Positions 26,946-35,459 of a DNA stretch of 64,000 nucleotides are shown piece by piece. Source of the DNA: Hyphomonadaceae bacterium UKL13-1. Lineage in GTDB: Bacteria > Pseudomonadota > Alphaproteobacteria > Caulobacterales > Aquidulcibacteraceae. The stretch lies in the NCBI GenBank assembly GCA_001602435.1, contig CP012156.1, forward strand, positions 702,001 through 766,000, in the 5' to 3' direction. A model generated the notes under the pieces. It saw only the letters and a program-made list of their open reading frames with translations. It made no database searches and was not told where the DNA came from. Positions within the stretch are counted from its first letter, which is position 1, and every line of letters starts with the position of its first letter. A program made the position numbers and the translations under genes.

Positions 26946-28721
26946 ATGCGAAAAGCAGGAGTTCACATCGGTTTTGCCTTGATTGCCAGTGCCTTCGTCA
27001 GTCTCGGGCTATCGCATTCTAGTTTCGCTAAAGGCTCAGTTAGCTCAGAGCCTGCTGAACAGGCGGTGATGCAAGCACCGGTTCTTCTTGTTGAACCTGT
27101 AGTTATGGCGAATCCAAATCCGGCAGTGCCGCTTGCAGCTGTCCTTACCTTACAGGCCCGCAGCGCATCTTCTGTTGAAGTCTCTATTCATGAGCGCTTG
27201 GCAGGTCGACCTGACAAAATCTGGCGGCTTTCAGCTCCCATCGCTTCTGATGGCTCAGCCAAGGTCCCAATAGTTGGCTTTCGGCCCAGTTCTGAGCTTA
27301 CCTTCACGGTTTCCCTACGCGGCTCGAAAGGGGCATTGACACGTGTACCGAACGAGCTTGCTTTTCGGGCACCTAACTTACCAGATGTTGGTTTGAACTG
27401 GCCCAAAATCGATACGCTGGAACTTGATCGTGCCAAGGTTGAGCCTGGTATTACGTTTCTGTCCGTTCGTCGCAATTTCCTTGGACGTGGCTCTTTAATG
27501 ACAACACGTCAGCGGGATTTCCAACGCAGGTTCGGTCTCATCATCGCCTTAAACGAAGATGGCGAGGTTGTCTGGTACTACAAGTCGCCTCAACGGATTG
27601 CTGGTGTCCAGTCAATGCCTGATGGACGAATCCTCATGACCTTGGCAGACCAGCGAACCCGGATTATCGATGTGCTGGGTAATGTCGAGCGAGAATACGT
27701 GGCAGCGCTTAGGCCCGACCGCGATCCTTCCAGTAGCGCGACCCCCATCGAAGGCATACAGACCATTCATCACGAGCCTTACCTGACAAAGGAAGGGACT
27801 TTCATTGCGATGTCTGCAAACGCCCGGCGGATTGATAACTACTATACGAGTGTAACCGACCCCAATGCACCGCGTAAGCCGCAGATGGTTATGGGCGACT
27901 CGATTATCGAGTATGACGCTAATGGTAAGGTCCTGTGGAAGTGGGACAGCTTCGACCACCTAGATCCAATGCGGATTCACTTTCATCTGTTTCAGCCATA
28001 TTGGATGACAAGAGGATTCCCGGGCCACTTGGATTGGACGCACGGCAATGGTGTTTCCTATGACGAAAAGAACAGTACTATAATTCTATCCCTGAAGCAG
28101 ATGGACGCCATCATTGGTATCAGTCGCAAGACCGGTGAAATAAAATGGATATACGGAGATCCGACTGGTTGGAACGGCGCTTTAGCTGAGAAAGTCCTTA
28201 AACCAAAAGGTCGGTTCGTCCGTTATCCGTTCAGCCCTCATCACCCGCATGTGGATGGGCCTGGGCTGATGACTTATTACGACAATGGCATGTTCCAAGC
28301 CTTTCCTTTCACTGGAAAGGCCCCGCTGCCACAGCACCTGAACTTCAGCCGAGCGGCGCGGATCCAGGTAGATGAGAAGGCCATGACCTTTGAGGAAGTC
28401 TGGACCTCGGAAACTGAAAGAACAGAGGGTTCTTGCTACAATTGGGCGATGGGTGAAGCTGAGACGCTGCCGATGACGGGTAATACCTTGTTGGTTCGAG
28501 CGAATTGTACACCGCAGGACCCATCCGTCAGCGACTTCAACGAGTTTGATCTCTCGAAACGATTCGTCGATGAGCTATATGGTGATGCCTTTGTAGATCA
28601 GTACACGAAGGACAATCCCAGTAAACGTGTCGCTCGCTATCGGTTTTCTAACCCAGACCAGATTATGAGTTGGACGCTTTATGGCGGATTCCACCGTTCT
28701 TCGGTAGCGGGTGGACAATAG
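26946..28721 (+). CDS. Exported arylsulfotransferase (ASST family)
   Basis: A 591-residue protein with an N-terminal signal segment ending near residue 29 (S-F-A-K). A propeller-like domain follows with repeated G-E-V-V-W-Y-Y, G-K-V-L-W-K-W and G-E-I-K-W-I-Y blades. Conserved histidines of aryl-sulfate sulfotransferases are present: H-H-E-P near 273, D-W-T-H-G-N near 365 and H-H-P-H at about 431-434, where the known enzymes have their catalytic His. ASST moves a sulfuryl group directly from one phenol to another in the periplasm, without PAPS. It lies downstream of a TonB receptor and a lipoyl gene and converges on the gentisate operon, which also contains an arylsulfatase. Confidence 0.88.
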   Translation: MRKAGVHIGFALIASAFVSLGLSHSSFAKGSVSSEPAEQAVMQAPVLLVEPVVMANPNPAVPLAAVLTLQARSASSVEVSIHERLAGRPDKIWRLSAPIASDGSAKVPIVGFRPSSELTFTVSLRGSKGALTRVPNELAFRAPNLPDVGLNWPKIDTLELDRAKVEPGITFLSVRRNFLGRGSLMTTRQRDFQRRFGLIIALNEDGEVVWYYKSPQRIAGVQSMPDGRILMTLADQRTRIIDVLGNVEREYVAALRPDRDPSSSATPIEGIQTIHHEPYLTKEGTFIAMSANARRIDNYYTSVTDPNAPRKPQMVMGDSIIEYDANGKVLWKWDSFDHLDPMRIHFHLFQPYWMTRGFPGHLDWTHGNGVSYDEKNSTIILSLKQMDAIIGISRKTGEIKWIYGDPTGWNGALAEKVLKPKGRFVRYPFSPHHPHVDGPGLMTYYDNGMFQAFPFTGKAPLPQHLNFSRAARIQVDEKAMTFEEVWTSETERTEGSCYNWAMGEAETLPMTGNTLLVRANCTPQDPSVSDFNEFDLSKRFVDELYGDAFVDQYTKDNPSKRVARYRFSNPDQIMSWTLYGGFHRSSVAGGQ

Positions 28722-28796
28722 TCGGGTTTGCCACGTTTGGGTCTGTCCTTTGAGATTGGACGACTTCGGGCGTGGATCAAACCGCGAGCGACTTGG

Positions 28797-29897
28797 TTAC
28801 AATTCGTCAACTTGGGTGCGCATGAAGTTTAACTTCTCCATGATTGGAGCATCGGAGAAACGGAACAAGTCAAACATCGTCTCAGCCTCCAGCGACCAAG
28901 GGATCCAAGAGGGGATGACAAACATGTCTCCCTTTTCCAAAGAGTGGGTTTCTCCGTTCATCACGACCGCTCCTTTACCCTCAAAAACCTGAAACACCGT
29001 CGAGCCGACGTCCCGTCGTGTAGCGGTCTGGCTACCGGCGCGCAGGCGATGGAACTCAAGTCGAATGGTCGGCATGACGTCGCCACCGCTCGTGGGGTTT
29101 ATGTAACGGATCGCGGCATGGCCAGGTCCAATTGTTGCTGGGTAACCTTCTTCTTCCAGCTGCAACTGTTGGCTTAGTGCTGCATCTGTATGCTTCCATC
29201 GATAAGCGCCAATAGGTGAACTAACCGTCTCTTTCAGTCCAGCCAACGGACGCAAGCCAGGGTGGCACCACAGCCGTTCGCCGCGGCTGTAGTCCGGTGT
29301 TTCAAGGCAAGAAAGCTTGTCAGGTCCGAACTCAAAGAATCCGACGTCCATCTGGTGGCTGAAAGGAATATCGAGCCCGTCAATCCAGGCCATTGGCTTA
29401 TCGGTTACGTTCTGATGGCCATGGAAATTTCCACCAGGCGTTAGCAGCAAGTCACCGCGGCTCATACGCACTGGGTCACCGTTGACCACTGTCCAAACCC
29501 CATCTCCTTCTACCACAAAACGAAAGGCGTTCTGACTGTGCCGGTGTTCTGGGGCGACCTCATGAGGGCCGAGGTACTGGATCGCTGCCCAAAGGGTGGG
29601 GCTGATATAAGCATGTGGCGCAAGTCCAGGATTGCCAAGGCCAAGCGCTCGGCGCTCGCCCCCCCGCCCAACAGGCACCAGAGCTCCCGAACGCTCCGCG
29701 AGGGGGAGCAACTTGGACCATTTCCAAACATGTGGAACTGCTTTGGACTTGGGGTGGATCGGCATCAAGTCGCCTAACTGAGTCCAAAGTGGCAACAAGC
29801 TTTGCTCTGAAAAGCCGCGATACAACTCACGCAATTCAGGTGTGTCATCGGGTTGCATCGTATGGGCGACCGAAGTGTGATCGAGCGCATTGCTCAT
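28797..29897 (-). CDS. Gentisate 1,2-dioxygenase
   Basis: A 366-residue bicupin protein. The iron ligands of the N-terminal cupin are H118, H120 and H159 (E-H-R-H-S-Q-N-A-F-R-F, then N-F-H-G-H-Q-N), at the positions known for gentisate dioxygenases. The C-terminal cupin carries G-S-T-V-F-Q-V-F-E-G-K-G. It opens the gentisate ring between the carboxyl and adjacent hydroxyl carbons to give maleylpyruvate, using iron and oxygen. The frame is open to 30137, but AAGGAGA directly before the ATG at 29897 fixes the start. The next two enzymes of the pathway are encoded just upstream in the same operon. 1-hydroxy-2-naphthoate dioxygenase is the main alternative in this family. Confidence 0.92.
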   Translation of the reverse strand: MSNALDHTSVAHTMQPDDTPELRELYRGFSEQSLLPLWTQLGDLMPIHPKSKAVPHVWKWSKLLPLAERSGALVPVGRGGERRALGLGNPGLAPHAYISPTLWAAIQYLGPHEVAPEHRHSQNAFRFVVEGDGVWTVVNGDPVRMSRGDLLLTPGGNFHGHQNVTDKPMAWIDGLDIPFSHQMDVGFFEFGPDKLSCLETPDYSRGERLWCHPGLRPLAGLKETVSSPIGAYRWKHTDAALSQQLQLEEEGYPATIGPGHAAIRYINPTSGGDVMPTIRLEFHRLRAGSQTATRRDVGSTVFQVFEGKGAVVMNGETHSLEKGDMFVIPSWIPWSLEAETMFDLFRFSDAPIMEKLNFMRTQVDEL

Positions 29898-29919
29898 GGT
29901 CCGTCTCCTTTGGGCTGGG

Positions 29920-30567
29920 TTATTCCGAATCTGGCTGGTTAGGCGGCGCTGCCTCGCGAAAAGCAGCAATTGCGTCCAACTCGCCGAAAATCCGCGCAAT
30001 GGTTGGCCAACTCTCGGGCTCAATTGAGAATCGGCGGTTGTTCCAGACTTGTGCGTAAAGGCAGATGTCTGCGAGCGTGGGAGTATCGCCGTAAGAGAAG
30101 CGACCTGTTTGTGGACTGTCGGCAAGGGTGGCTTCAATTGCGTCGAAAGTCACAGCCACCCAGTGTCTAAACCACTCTGCGAGATCTTCGTCTCCGGCTC
30201 TAAACTGGGCACCCAATCTATTCAGGACACGGAGATTGTTAAGCGGATGAATCTCGCACGCAATCATGTAAGCCAAAGAGCGCACCCGCGCCTTGCCTAA
30301 TGCATCAGCCGGCAACAAGCGGGGTGTCGGATGTGTTTCGTCAAGCCATTCGATGATTGCCAGCGACTGGGTCAGTACCGTCCCATCCTCTAACTCGAGC
30401 GAAGGAACCAGTCCGGCCGGATTTATCGCCAGATAGGCCGCCGATCGATTCTCGCCTTTGCGCAGGGCATAAGCCACATACTCGTAGTCCAAGCCCTTGA
30501 GATTGAGTGCTGCGCGTAGCCGGGTCGAAGTAGAAGACCGGAAGAAATTATGCAGCCGCAGCGTCAT
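29920..30567 (-). CDS. Maleylpyruvate isomerase (zeta-class GST)
   Basis: A 215-residue glutathione transferase of the zeta class. The catalytic segment reads S-S-T-S-T-R-L-R at about residues 11-18, where zeta GSTs have S-S-C-S-x-R-V-R. A typical N-P-A-G-L-V-P-S-L motif follows near 50, and Q-S-L-A-I-I-E-W-L near 70. It should convert maleylpyruvate to fumarylpyruvate with glutathione. Its ATG overlaps the stop of the preceding hydrolase gene (ATGA) and it lies upstream of gentisate dioxygenase. Maleylacetoacetate isomerase has the same sequence features, but the operon decides for maleylpyruvate. Confidence 0.9.
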   Translation of the reverse strand: MTLRLHNFFRSSTSTRLRAALNLKGLDYEYVAYALRKGENRSAAYLAINPAGLVPSLELEDGTVLTQSLAIIEWLDETHPTPRLLPADALGKARVRSLAYMIACEIHPLNNLRVLNRLGAQFRAGDEDLAEWFRHWVAVTFDAIEATLADSPQTGRFSYGDTPTLADICLYAQVWNNRRFSIEPESWPTIARIFGELDAIAAFREAAPPNQPDSE

Positions 30568-31262
30568 GCGCGCGGGCCAATTTTTGTGGCTAGGCTACCG
30601 AGCCCTTCAATTGACACCACGCAAATATCACCAGGTACAAGTGCGCCAACGCCGGCAGGCGTTCCAGTCATAATTAGGTCGCCTGGCTTGATTTCAATCG
30701 AGTGTGACAAGATCGAAATGATTTCAGGTACCGTCCAGATCAGATCAGCAATATCAGCGTCCTGCTTCACGGTGCCATTGACTGTGAGCCGGATCGATCC
30801 TGTCTCAAGACGCCCTACCATAGCCACCGGATGGATGGGACCAATAACGGCCGAGAGATCAAAGGCTTTGCCCCAATCCCAAGGTCGCCCCTTTTCACGA
30901 GCCTGAATCTGCAAATCGCGCCGCGTGAGATCATTTCCCACGGCGTAACCCCAGATACAGGGTAGGCAATCTTTAACAGATAGGTTTCGTCCGCCTCGTC
31001 CGATTGCGACAACTAGCTCTGCCTCATAATGGAAATTCTCGGTGAGCGGTGGGTATGGAATTGTGGCGTTGTCGTGAACAATTGCATCCGCTGGCTTGGT
31101 GAAGAAGAAGGGTGGTTCACGGTCAGGATCGAAACCCATCTCGCGGGCGTGTTCGGCATAATTGCGGCCTACGCAAAAAATTCGGCGTACAGGAAAGCGC
31201 TGAACTGATCCAGCTATTGGAACCGAGCTTTGGGGTTGCGGCGGAAAGGCGTATTCTGTCAT
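30564..31262 (-). CDS. Fumarylpyruvate hydrolase (FAH family)
   Basis: A 232-residue member of the fumarylacetoacetate hydrolase family. Features include C-V-G-R-N-Y-A-E-H-A near residue 30, the metal-binding Y-E-A-E-L-V near 80 with G-N-D near 115, and M-T-G-T-P-A-G-V-G near 205. It cleaves fumarylpyruvate to fumarate and pyruvate, the last step of the gentisate pathway. The ATG at 31262 has GAGGAAA before it; the frame extends to 31277 without support. It overlaps the isomerase gene by four bases and starts 11 bases after the hydroxylase stop. Confidence 0.91.
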   Translation of the reverse strand: MTEYAFPPQPQSSVPIAGSVQRFPVRRIFCVGRNYAEHAREMGFDPDREPPFFFTKPADAIVHDNATIPYPPLTENFHYEAELVVAIGRGGRNLSVKDCLPCIWGYAVGNDLTRRDLQIQAREKGRPWDWGKAFDLSAVIGPIHPVAMVGRLETGSIRLTVNGTVKQDADIADLIWTVPEIISILSHSIEIKPGDLIMTGTPAGVGALVPGDICVVSIEGLGSLATKIGPRA

Positions 31263-31273
31263 CGTTTCCTCTT

Positions 31274-32548
31274 TCAATTCTGGCCTGATAAATGGGGAAC
31301 AGGCCAGTCACGACGCTGTAATCCCGATGTGTTGAGTGGCACGTCAGGCCATCCCGGTACCGCGACTAGGGGCGTGGTAAGTGGATCATAGTTGTAAAGC
31401 CAAAGGGCGCGGTCCTTGCTCGGATCCTTGCGCGCGAATGCTTCGCGGAACTCATCGTGGGTCTGAAAATGGAATAAACGAGCGTGCTCTGTGCTCTCAT
31501 CGACGATCCGCGCAGTGCGATCAATTCTGGCCATCTCGTAGGCCTTTAAAGCTGTCGCACGATCGTCAATCTCCTCGAAAGCCCGCATCAGTACTGCAGC
31601 GTCCTCAATCGCCATGACAGCCCCTTGGGCCATGTAAGGCAAGGTTGGATGTGCGCTGTCGCCAAGCAGGGTCACCCGCTCCGTACTCCAGAAACGCAAT
31701 CGTGGCCGATTATTGAGGGCCCAGCAGAAGCAATTCTCGCGGTCTGCAGCGTCGATCATCGTCTGCACATCGGGATGGAAGCCGACAAAGTCGGCCTTGA
31801 GGTCTTCCCAAGGAGCCTTGATCGCCCAGCCTTCCTGTTTCCATTCTGGCTTTTCGACACAGCCCACAAAGTTAAGCAGTTTGCCTCCGTTCACCCAGTA
31901 AACGACCATATGCTTATCTGGGCCCATCCAGTTGACGAAGATTGGCGGTTGGAAATTCGGCGGCAGCTTTTCGACAGGCACCATAACACGCCAAGCGACA
32001 TTGCCGGTGTAGTTCGCTGGTTCCTTTCCATGCATCTGGGCGCGGACTACCGACTTAATCCCATCTGAACCGATCAGCACATCGCCGCTCGTCGTGGTAC
32101 CATCTTTGAAGTGTAGTGTGACGCCTTGATCGTGTTCCTCAAACCTTTCCATTGGCTGGTTAAGGTGGATTGCCGCAGTGGACTGCTCCAGTACCCGCTC
32201 CGCTAGTATTCGCAGAAGATCGGGTCGATAAACTTGCAAGTAAGGAGCCCCAAACCGGCTTTCGTGGTCGTCTCCGAGTGCAATTTCGCTGACGACTTCG
32301 GCAGTGTCATGAAGTCTGAACTCGGTCCGAAGTGGGCGAACCGAAATCGCCTCCAACGCATCAAGTACACCAAGATGTCGCATGACGCGGGTCGCATTGG
32401 CGCTAAGCTGGATGCCTGCACCAACCTCGCCAAGTTCAGGGGCTTGCTCAAAGACTTGCACCTCATGCCCTGCTTGCAGCAGCAATCCGGCTGCGGTCAA
32501 TCCGCCGATACCGCCGCCGGCAATCAGTATCTTCATTCTTTTCGTCAT
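31274..32548 (-). CDS. FAD-dependent hydroxybenzoate hydroxylase
   Basis: A 424-residue class A flavin monooxygenase. It shows the FAD-binding G-G-G-I-G-G-L near residue 11, the G-S-D-G-I-K-S-V-V-R motif near 160, and the second FAD motif L-G-D-S-A-H-P-T-L-P-Y-M-A-Q-G near 300. The closest families are salicylate hydroxylase and 3-hydroxybenzoate 6-hydroxylase. In an operon with gentisate dioxygenase the product should be gentisate, made from 3-hydroxybenzoate (or from another monohydroxybenzoate). NAD(P)H and oxygen are used. The C-terminal extension of about 50 residues is typical of the 3-hydroxybenzoate type. Confidence 0.87.
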   Translation of the reverse strand: MTKRMKILIAGGGIGGLTAAGLLLQAGHEVQVFEQAPELGEVGAGIQLSANATRVMRHLGVLDALEAISVRPLRTEFRLHDTAEVVSEIALGDDHESRFGAPYLQVYRPDLLRILAERVLEQSTAAIHLNQPMERFEEHDQGVTLHFKDGTTTSGDVLIGSDGIKSVVRAQMHGKEPANYTGNVAWRVMVPVEKLPPNFQPPIFVNWMGPDKHMVVYWVNGGKLLNFVGCVEKPEWKQEGWAIKAPWEDLKADFVGFHPDVQTMIDAADRENCFCWALNNRPRLRFWSTERVTLLGDSAHPTLPYMAQGAVMAIEDAAVLMRAFEEIDDRATALKAYEMARIDRTARIVDESTEHARLFHFQTHDEFREAFARKDPSKDRALWLYNYDPLTTPLVAVPGWPDVPLNTSGLQRRDWPVPHLSGQN

Positions 32549-32582
32549 CCTAGATCTCCGCAGCCTTGACTATCGATATTTG

Positions 32583-34355
32583 CTATTCGCGGCCGATCTT
32601 TTGCTGGCCCTCTCGGCTGCTTTCGGGCGGTCGCCAGTTAAAATGAGTAAGGACATTGCTCCAGTCCGATGGAAAAAAGGGAATAGGGACCACCCCTTGC
32701 TCCTTGGCCCACTCATTCCATCGTGTAATTAGAGCTTGTGCGACTTCTGGGTGGCTTTGAGAAAGATCGTTCTGCTCAGCCGGATCTTTGGCGATATTGT
32801 AGAGTGCCCAACGCTCCTTTGGCCCCCAAGGCGGGTTCTGCCAGACAATCTTCCAAGCACCTTGGCGACCCGCGCGTCGAGCCCAAAGTTCCCAGCCGAA
32901 GAAGGCATCCGCCGGGTGCAGTGCAGTTAAAGAGGGATTGGTAAAAAGGGGCTTGAGACTTGTCCCTTCCAGGCGCTCGATGGGACGGCCGTCAAACTGG
33001 CCCTTCGGGAATGGGACGCCTGCATAGTCCAGCACGGTGGGCATAACATCCAAAACCTTCGTAAAGGCTCCGTTCACTGCACTCCCATTCTTGATCCCAG
33101 GACCTGAGACGATAAAGGGCACACGGGTGCCGCCTTCAGTCGCAAAGCCTTTGCTGAGCCGGAACGGTGTGTTGCTAACATGGGCCCATTGCGGGCCGTA
33201 CCAGACATAAGAGTTAGGCCGCCCCATTTGGCTGAGTCGAAGGTCGCGCTCTTTCTCTGCCCATCGGTACCAATCCGCTCCGCCAAAATCGAGAGGATTG
33301 CCGCCGTCCGCGCCGTTGTCCGACATGAAAATGATGATTGTATTGTCAAGTTGCTTGTTAGCTCTAAGCGCAGAAACAATCCGTCCGACTTGGCGATCGA
33401 GGTCGCTGACCATTGCGGCATAGATTTCCATTCGGCGTTCTTCGAGCTGTCGAAGGTCTGACGGCAAAGCCTGCCAGGATGGCCAGTTCTGATCGAAGGG
33501 CGCTGCAACTTGCGACTTATCGATCAGACCCATTTGTCGTTGCTTGGCGAGGCGCGCTGCGTGGATTGCCTCATAACCCTTTGAATATCGACCGCGCTGA
33601 CGCGCGATATCCTCGTCTGGAGCCTGTAAGGGCCAATGGGGTGCTGTGAAATTCACCATAGCAAAAAAGGGCTCGCTCTGATTGCCCTTACTCAGGAACC
33701 CAATCATCTTGTCTGTAAATGTGCGCGAACTGTAGAAGTCTGAGGGTGGCGTGACGTCCATCCCATTTTCGACATAGTTTACAGTTGGGATATCTGGGAA
33801 GACGCCTTTGTTATCGAAATGCGAACCAGCACCTTGCAGCAGAGCAAAGTGCTGCTGGAAGCCTCTGGCGGCCGGGCGATAAGCCGGGTCTCGGACTCCG
33901 CCCATATCCCATTTACCTGATAGCATGGTGCGATATCCAGCACGGCTGAGTATCTCTGCGACAGTGGCGACCCGTTTAGTCAAGATCGCTTCATAGCCGC
34001 GCTTGCCCTCAGTCTGCGGCGTCCAGTCGCCCGCCATTGTTCCATATCCGGCGTTGTGCGGCGATGCACCAGTCATCAAAGCTGCGCGAGTAGGCGAACA
34101 GGCTGCATAGGTGTGAAAGTTCGTTAGCCGCACACCGGATCGGGCAAGGTGGTCAAGATTCGGTGTCCGGATTTCTGATCCGAATGATCCAATATCCGAG
34201 TAGCCGAGGTCATCAGCTACGATGATCAGGAAGTTGGGTCGCTGCGGCTTTGAGGTGCTAGAATGCGCGTTGGTTTGGCTACTAAAAATAGCGAGCAGGG
34301 CAACGCCAGCAATCACTATTTTTCCAAGCCTGCCTACCTTGAACTTATTCTGCAT
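32583..34355 (-). CDS. Arylsulfatase, exported, formylglycine type
   Basis: A 590-residue sulfatase. It has a signal peptide ending near residue 30 (Q-T-N-A) and the metal-binding A-D-D-L-G at 47-51. The signature C-S-P-T-R-A-A-L-M-T-G starts at C86, the cysteine that is converted to formylglycine. A G-K-W-D-M-G motif lies near 150 and M-S-D-N-G-A-D near 345. It should hydrolyse an aryl sulfate ester in the periplasm. The gene starts inside the end of the alcohol dehydrogenase gene (11-base overlap), so it belongs to the gentisate operon. No formylglycine-generating enzyme is in the window, so maturation must be supplied from elsewhere. Confidence 0.93.
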   Translation of the reverse strand: MQNKFKVGRLGKIVIAGVALLAIFSSQTNAHSSTSKPQRPNFLIIVADDLGYSDIGSFGSEIRTPNLDHLARSGVRLTNFHTYAACSPTRAALMTGASPHNAGYGTMAGDWTPQTEGKRGYEAILTKRVATVAEILSRAGYRTMLSGKWDMGGVRDPAYRPAARGFQQHFALLQGAGSHFDNKGVFPDIPTVNYVENGMDVTPPSDFYSSRTFTDKMIGFLSKGNQSEPFFAMVNFTAPHWPLQAPDEDIARQRGRYSKGYEAIHAARLAKQRQMGLIDKSQVAAPFDQNWPSWQALPSDLRQLEERRMEIYAAMVSDLDRQVGRIVSALRANKQLDNTIIIFMSDNGADGGNPLDFGGADWYRWAEKERDLRLSQMGRPNSYVWYGPQWAHVSNTPFRLSKGFATEGGTRVPFIVSGPGIKNGSAVNGAFTKVLDVMPTVLDYAGVPFPKGQFDGRPIERLEGTSLKPLFTNPSLTALHPADAFFGWELWARRAGRQGAWKIVWQNPPWGPKERWALYNIAKDPAEQNDLSQSHPEVAQALITRWNEWAKEQGVVPIPFFPSDWSNVLTHFNWRPPESSREGQQKIGRE

Positions 34356-35457
34356 CAGTTGCCTCCATCAAAAGAACTGCTTTGATGACGTCGCCGGTGC
34401 GGGTGTGCTCCATTGCTTGATTGATATCGCTAAACGAGAATGTGGAAATAAGCCGATCGACCGGAAACTCGCCAGCTTGCCACCATTCCAGCATCTTGGG
34501 GTACAAGTCATGCGGTACCGAGTTGCCAAACGATAGGGCTTCAAACCGGGCGGCCTTTTCGAATAGCGGCATGGGCTTCAAGGTATATTCTTCCATCGGA
34601 CTAGGGAGGATGGCATATGCCATATGGCCACCTGTTCGCAGGCTCGCGATCGCATCTTCAAAGGCAGCCGCATTCCCTGACGTCTCCAACAGCTTGCCTA
34701 CTCCACGGCTGGTCTGCGCCATCACCCATTCATGCATCGCACCCATCCGGGGGTTGAACGTAGCTGTCGCACCAAGTTCGCGAGCCATTTCAAGGCGACC
34801 GTCGCGAACATCAGCCACCAAGATAGCGCCAGCCCCTGCTTTGCGCGCGGTCATAATCGCACCCAAACCGACTGCCCCTGCGCCAACAATTAAAACGGTC
34901 TCGCCAGCTTTGACATCGAGCACGTTCAGGATTGCCCCAGCGCCGGTCATGACGCCGCAGGTTATGCTGGCACCTACTTCCGCAGGCACGTCGGCCGGCA
35001 TTGCAACTAAGCAATGATCGGGAACGATCGCATGGGTCGCAAAGGATGATTGTTGAAAGAAGGCTGCGTGTAACGGCGAGTCCGAGTTGTCCCGTATTGT
35101 AGGGCTGCCATCCAGTCGCCTACCTCCAAAGGTTACTTCCCAGCTTTTGTCGCAATAGAATGGATGCCCCTGCATGCACGAAGGGCATCGATTGCAGGAA
35201 CCGTAGCCAAGTATTACGCGGTCGCCGACATTTACGCTTGCCTTGGCACCTATTGCCTCGACGATACCTACGCCTTCGTGGCCAAAAACGGCGGGCAGAG
35301 AGCAAAGTGAAGGCCCGTCGATATCCATATGACAGATGCCGCAGGCTTCTATCCGGACTAGAGCTTCATGCTCTTGGGGTGCATCGAGAATGACGCGTTC
35401 GATTACATAAGGCTTGCCGGATTGCCTAAGGACTGCAGCCTCAATCGACTTGCCCAT
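34345..35457 (-). CDS. Zinc alcohol dehydrogenase (aryl-alcohol type)
   Basis: A 370-residue medium-chain dehydrogenase. The catalytic zinc region reads G-I-C-H-M-D, with G-H-E-G-V-G near 65. The four structural-zinc cysteines lie in C-N-R-C-P-S-C-x7-C near 90-105, and the NAD-binding loop is V-G-A-G-A-V-G-L-G near 190. This is the layout of benzyl/aryl-alcohol dehydrogenases, which convert the alcohol to an aldehyde. The ATG at 35457 directly follows the aldehyde dehydrogenase stop; the frame runs to 35484 by overlap. The gene lies between an aldehyde dehydrogenase and an arylsulfatase, which suits a hydroxybenzyl-alcohol-like substrate. Confidence 0.9.
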   Translation of the reverse strand: MGKSIEAAVLRQSGKPYVIERVILDAPQEHEALVRIEACGICHMDIDGPSLCSLPAVFGHEGVGIVEAIGAKASVNVGDRVILGYGSCNRCPSCMQGHPFYCDKSWEVTFGGRRLDGSPTIRDNSDSPLHAAFFQQSSFATHAIVPDHCLVAMPADVPAEVGASITCGVMTGAGAILNVLDVKAGETVLIVGAGAVGLGAIMTARKAGAGAILVADVRDGRLEMARELGATATFNPRMGAMHEWVMAQTSRGVGKLLETSGNAAAFEDAIASLRTGGHMAYAILPSPMEEYTLKPMPLFEKAARFEALSFGNSVPHDLYPKMLEWWQAGEFPVDRLISTFSFSDINQAMEHTRTGDVIKAVLLMEATDAE

Positions 35458-35459
35458 CG

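Noticed and set aside
32583..34355. Reading the sulfatase as a carbohydrate sulfatase
   Set aside because: It remains possible from sequence, but operon context with aromatic enzymes makes an aryl ester more likely. It is listed as arylsulfatase with that caveat.
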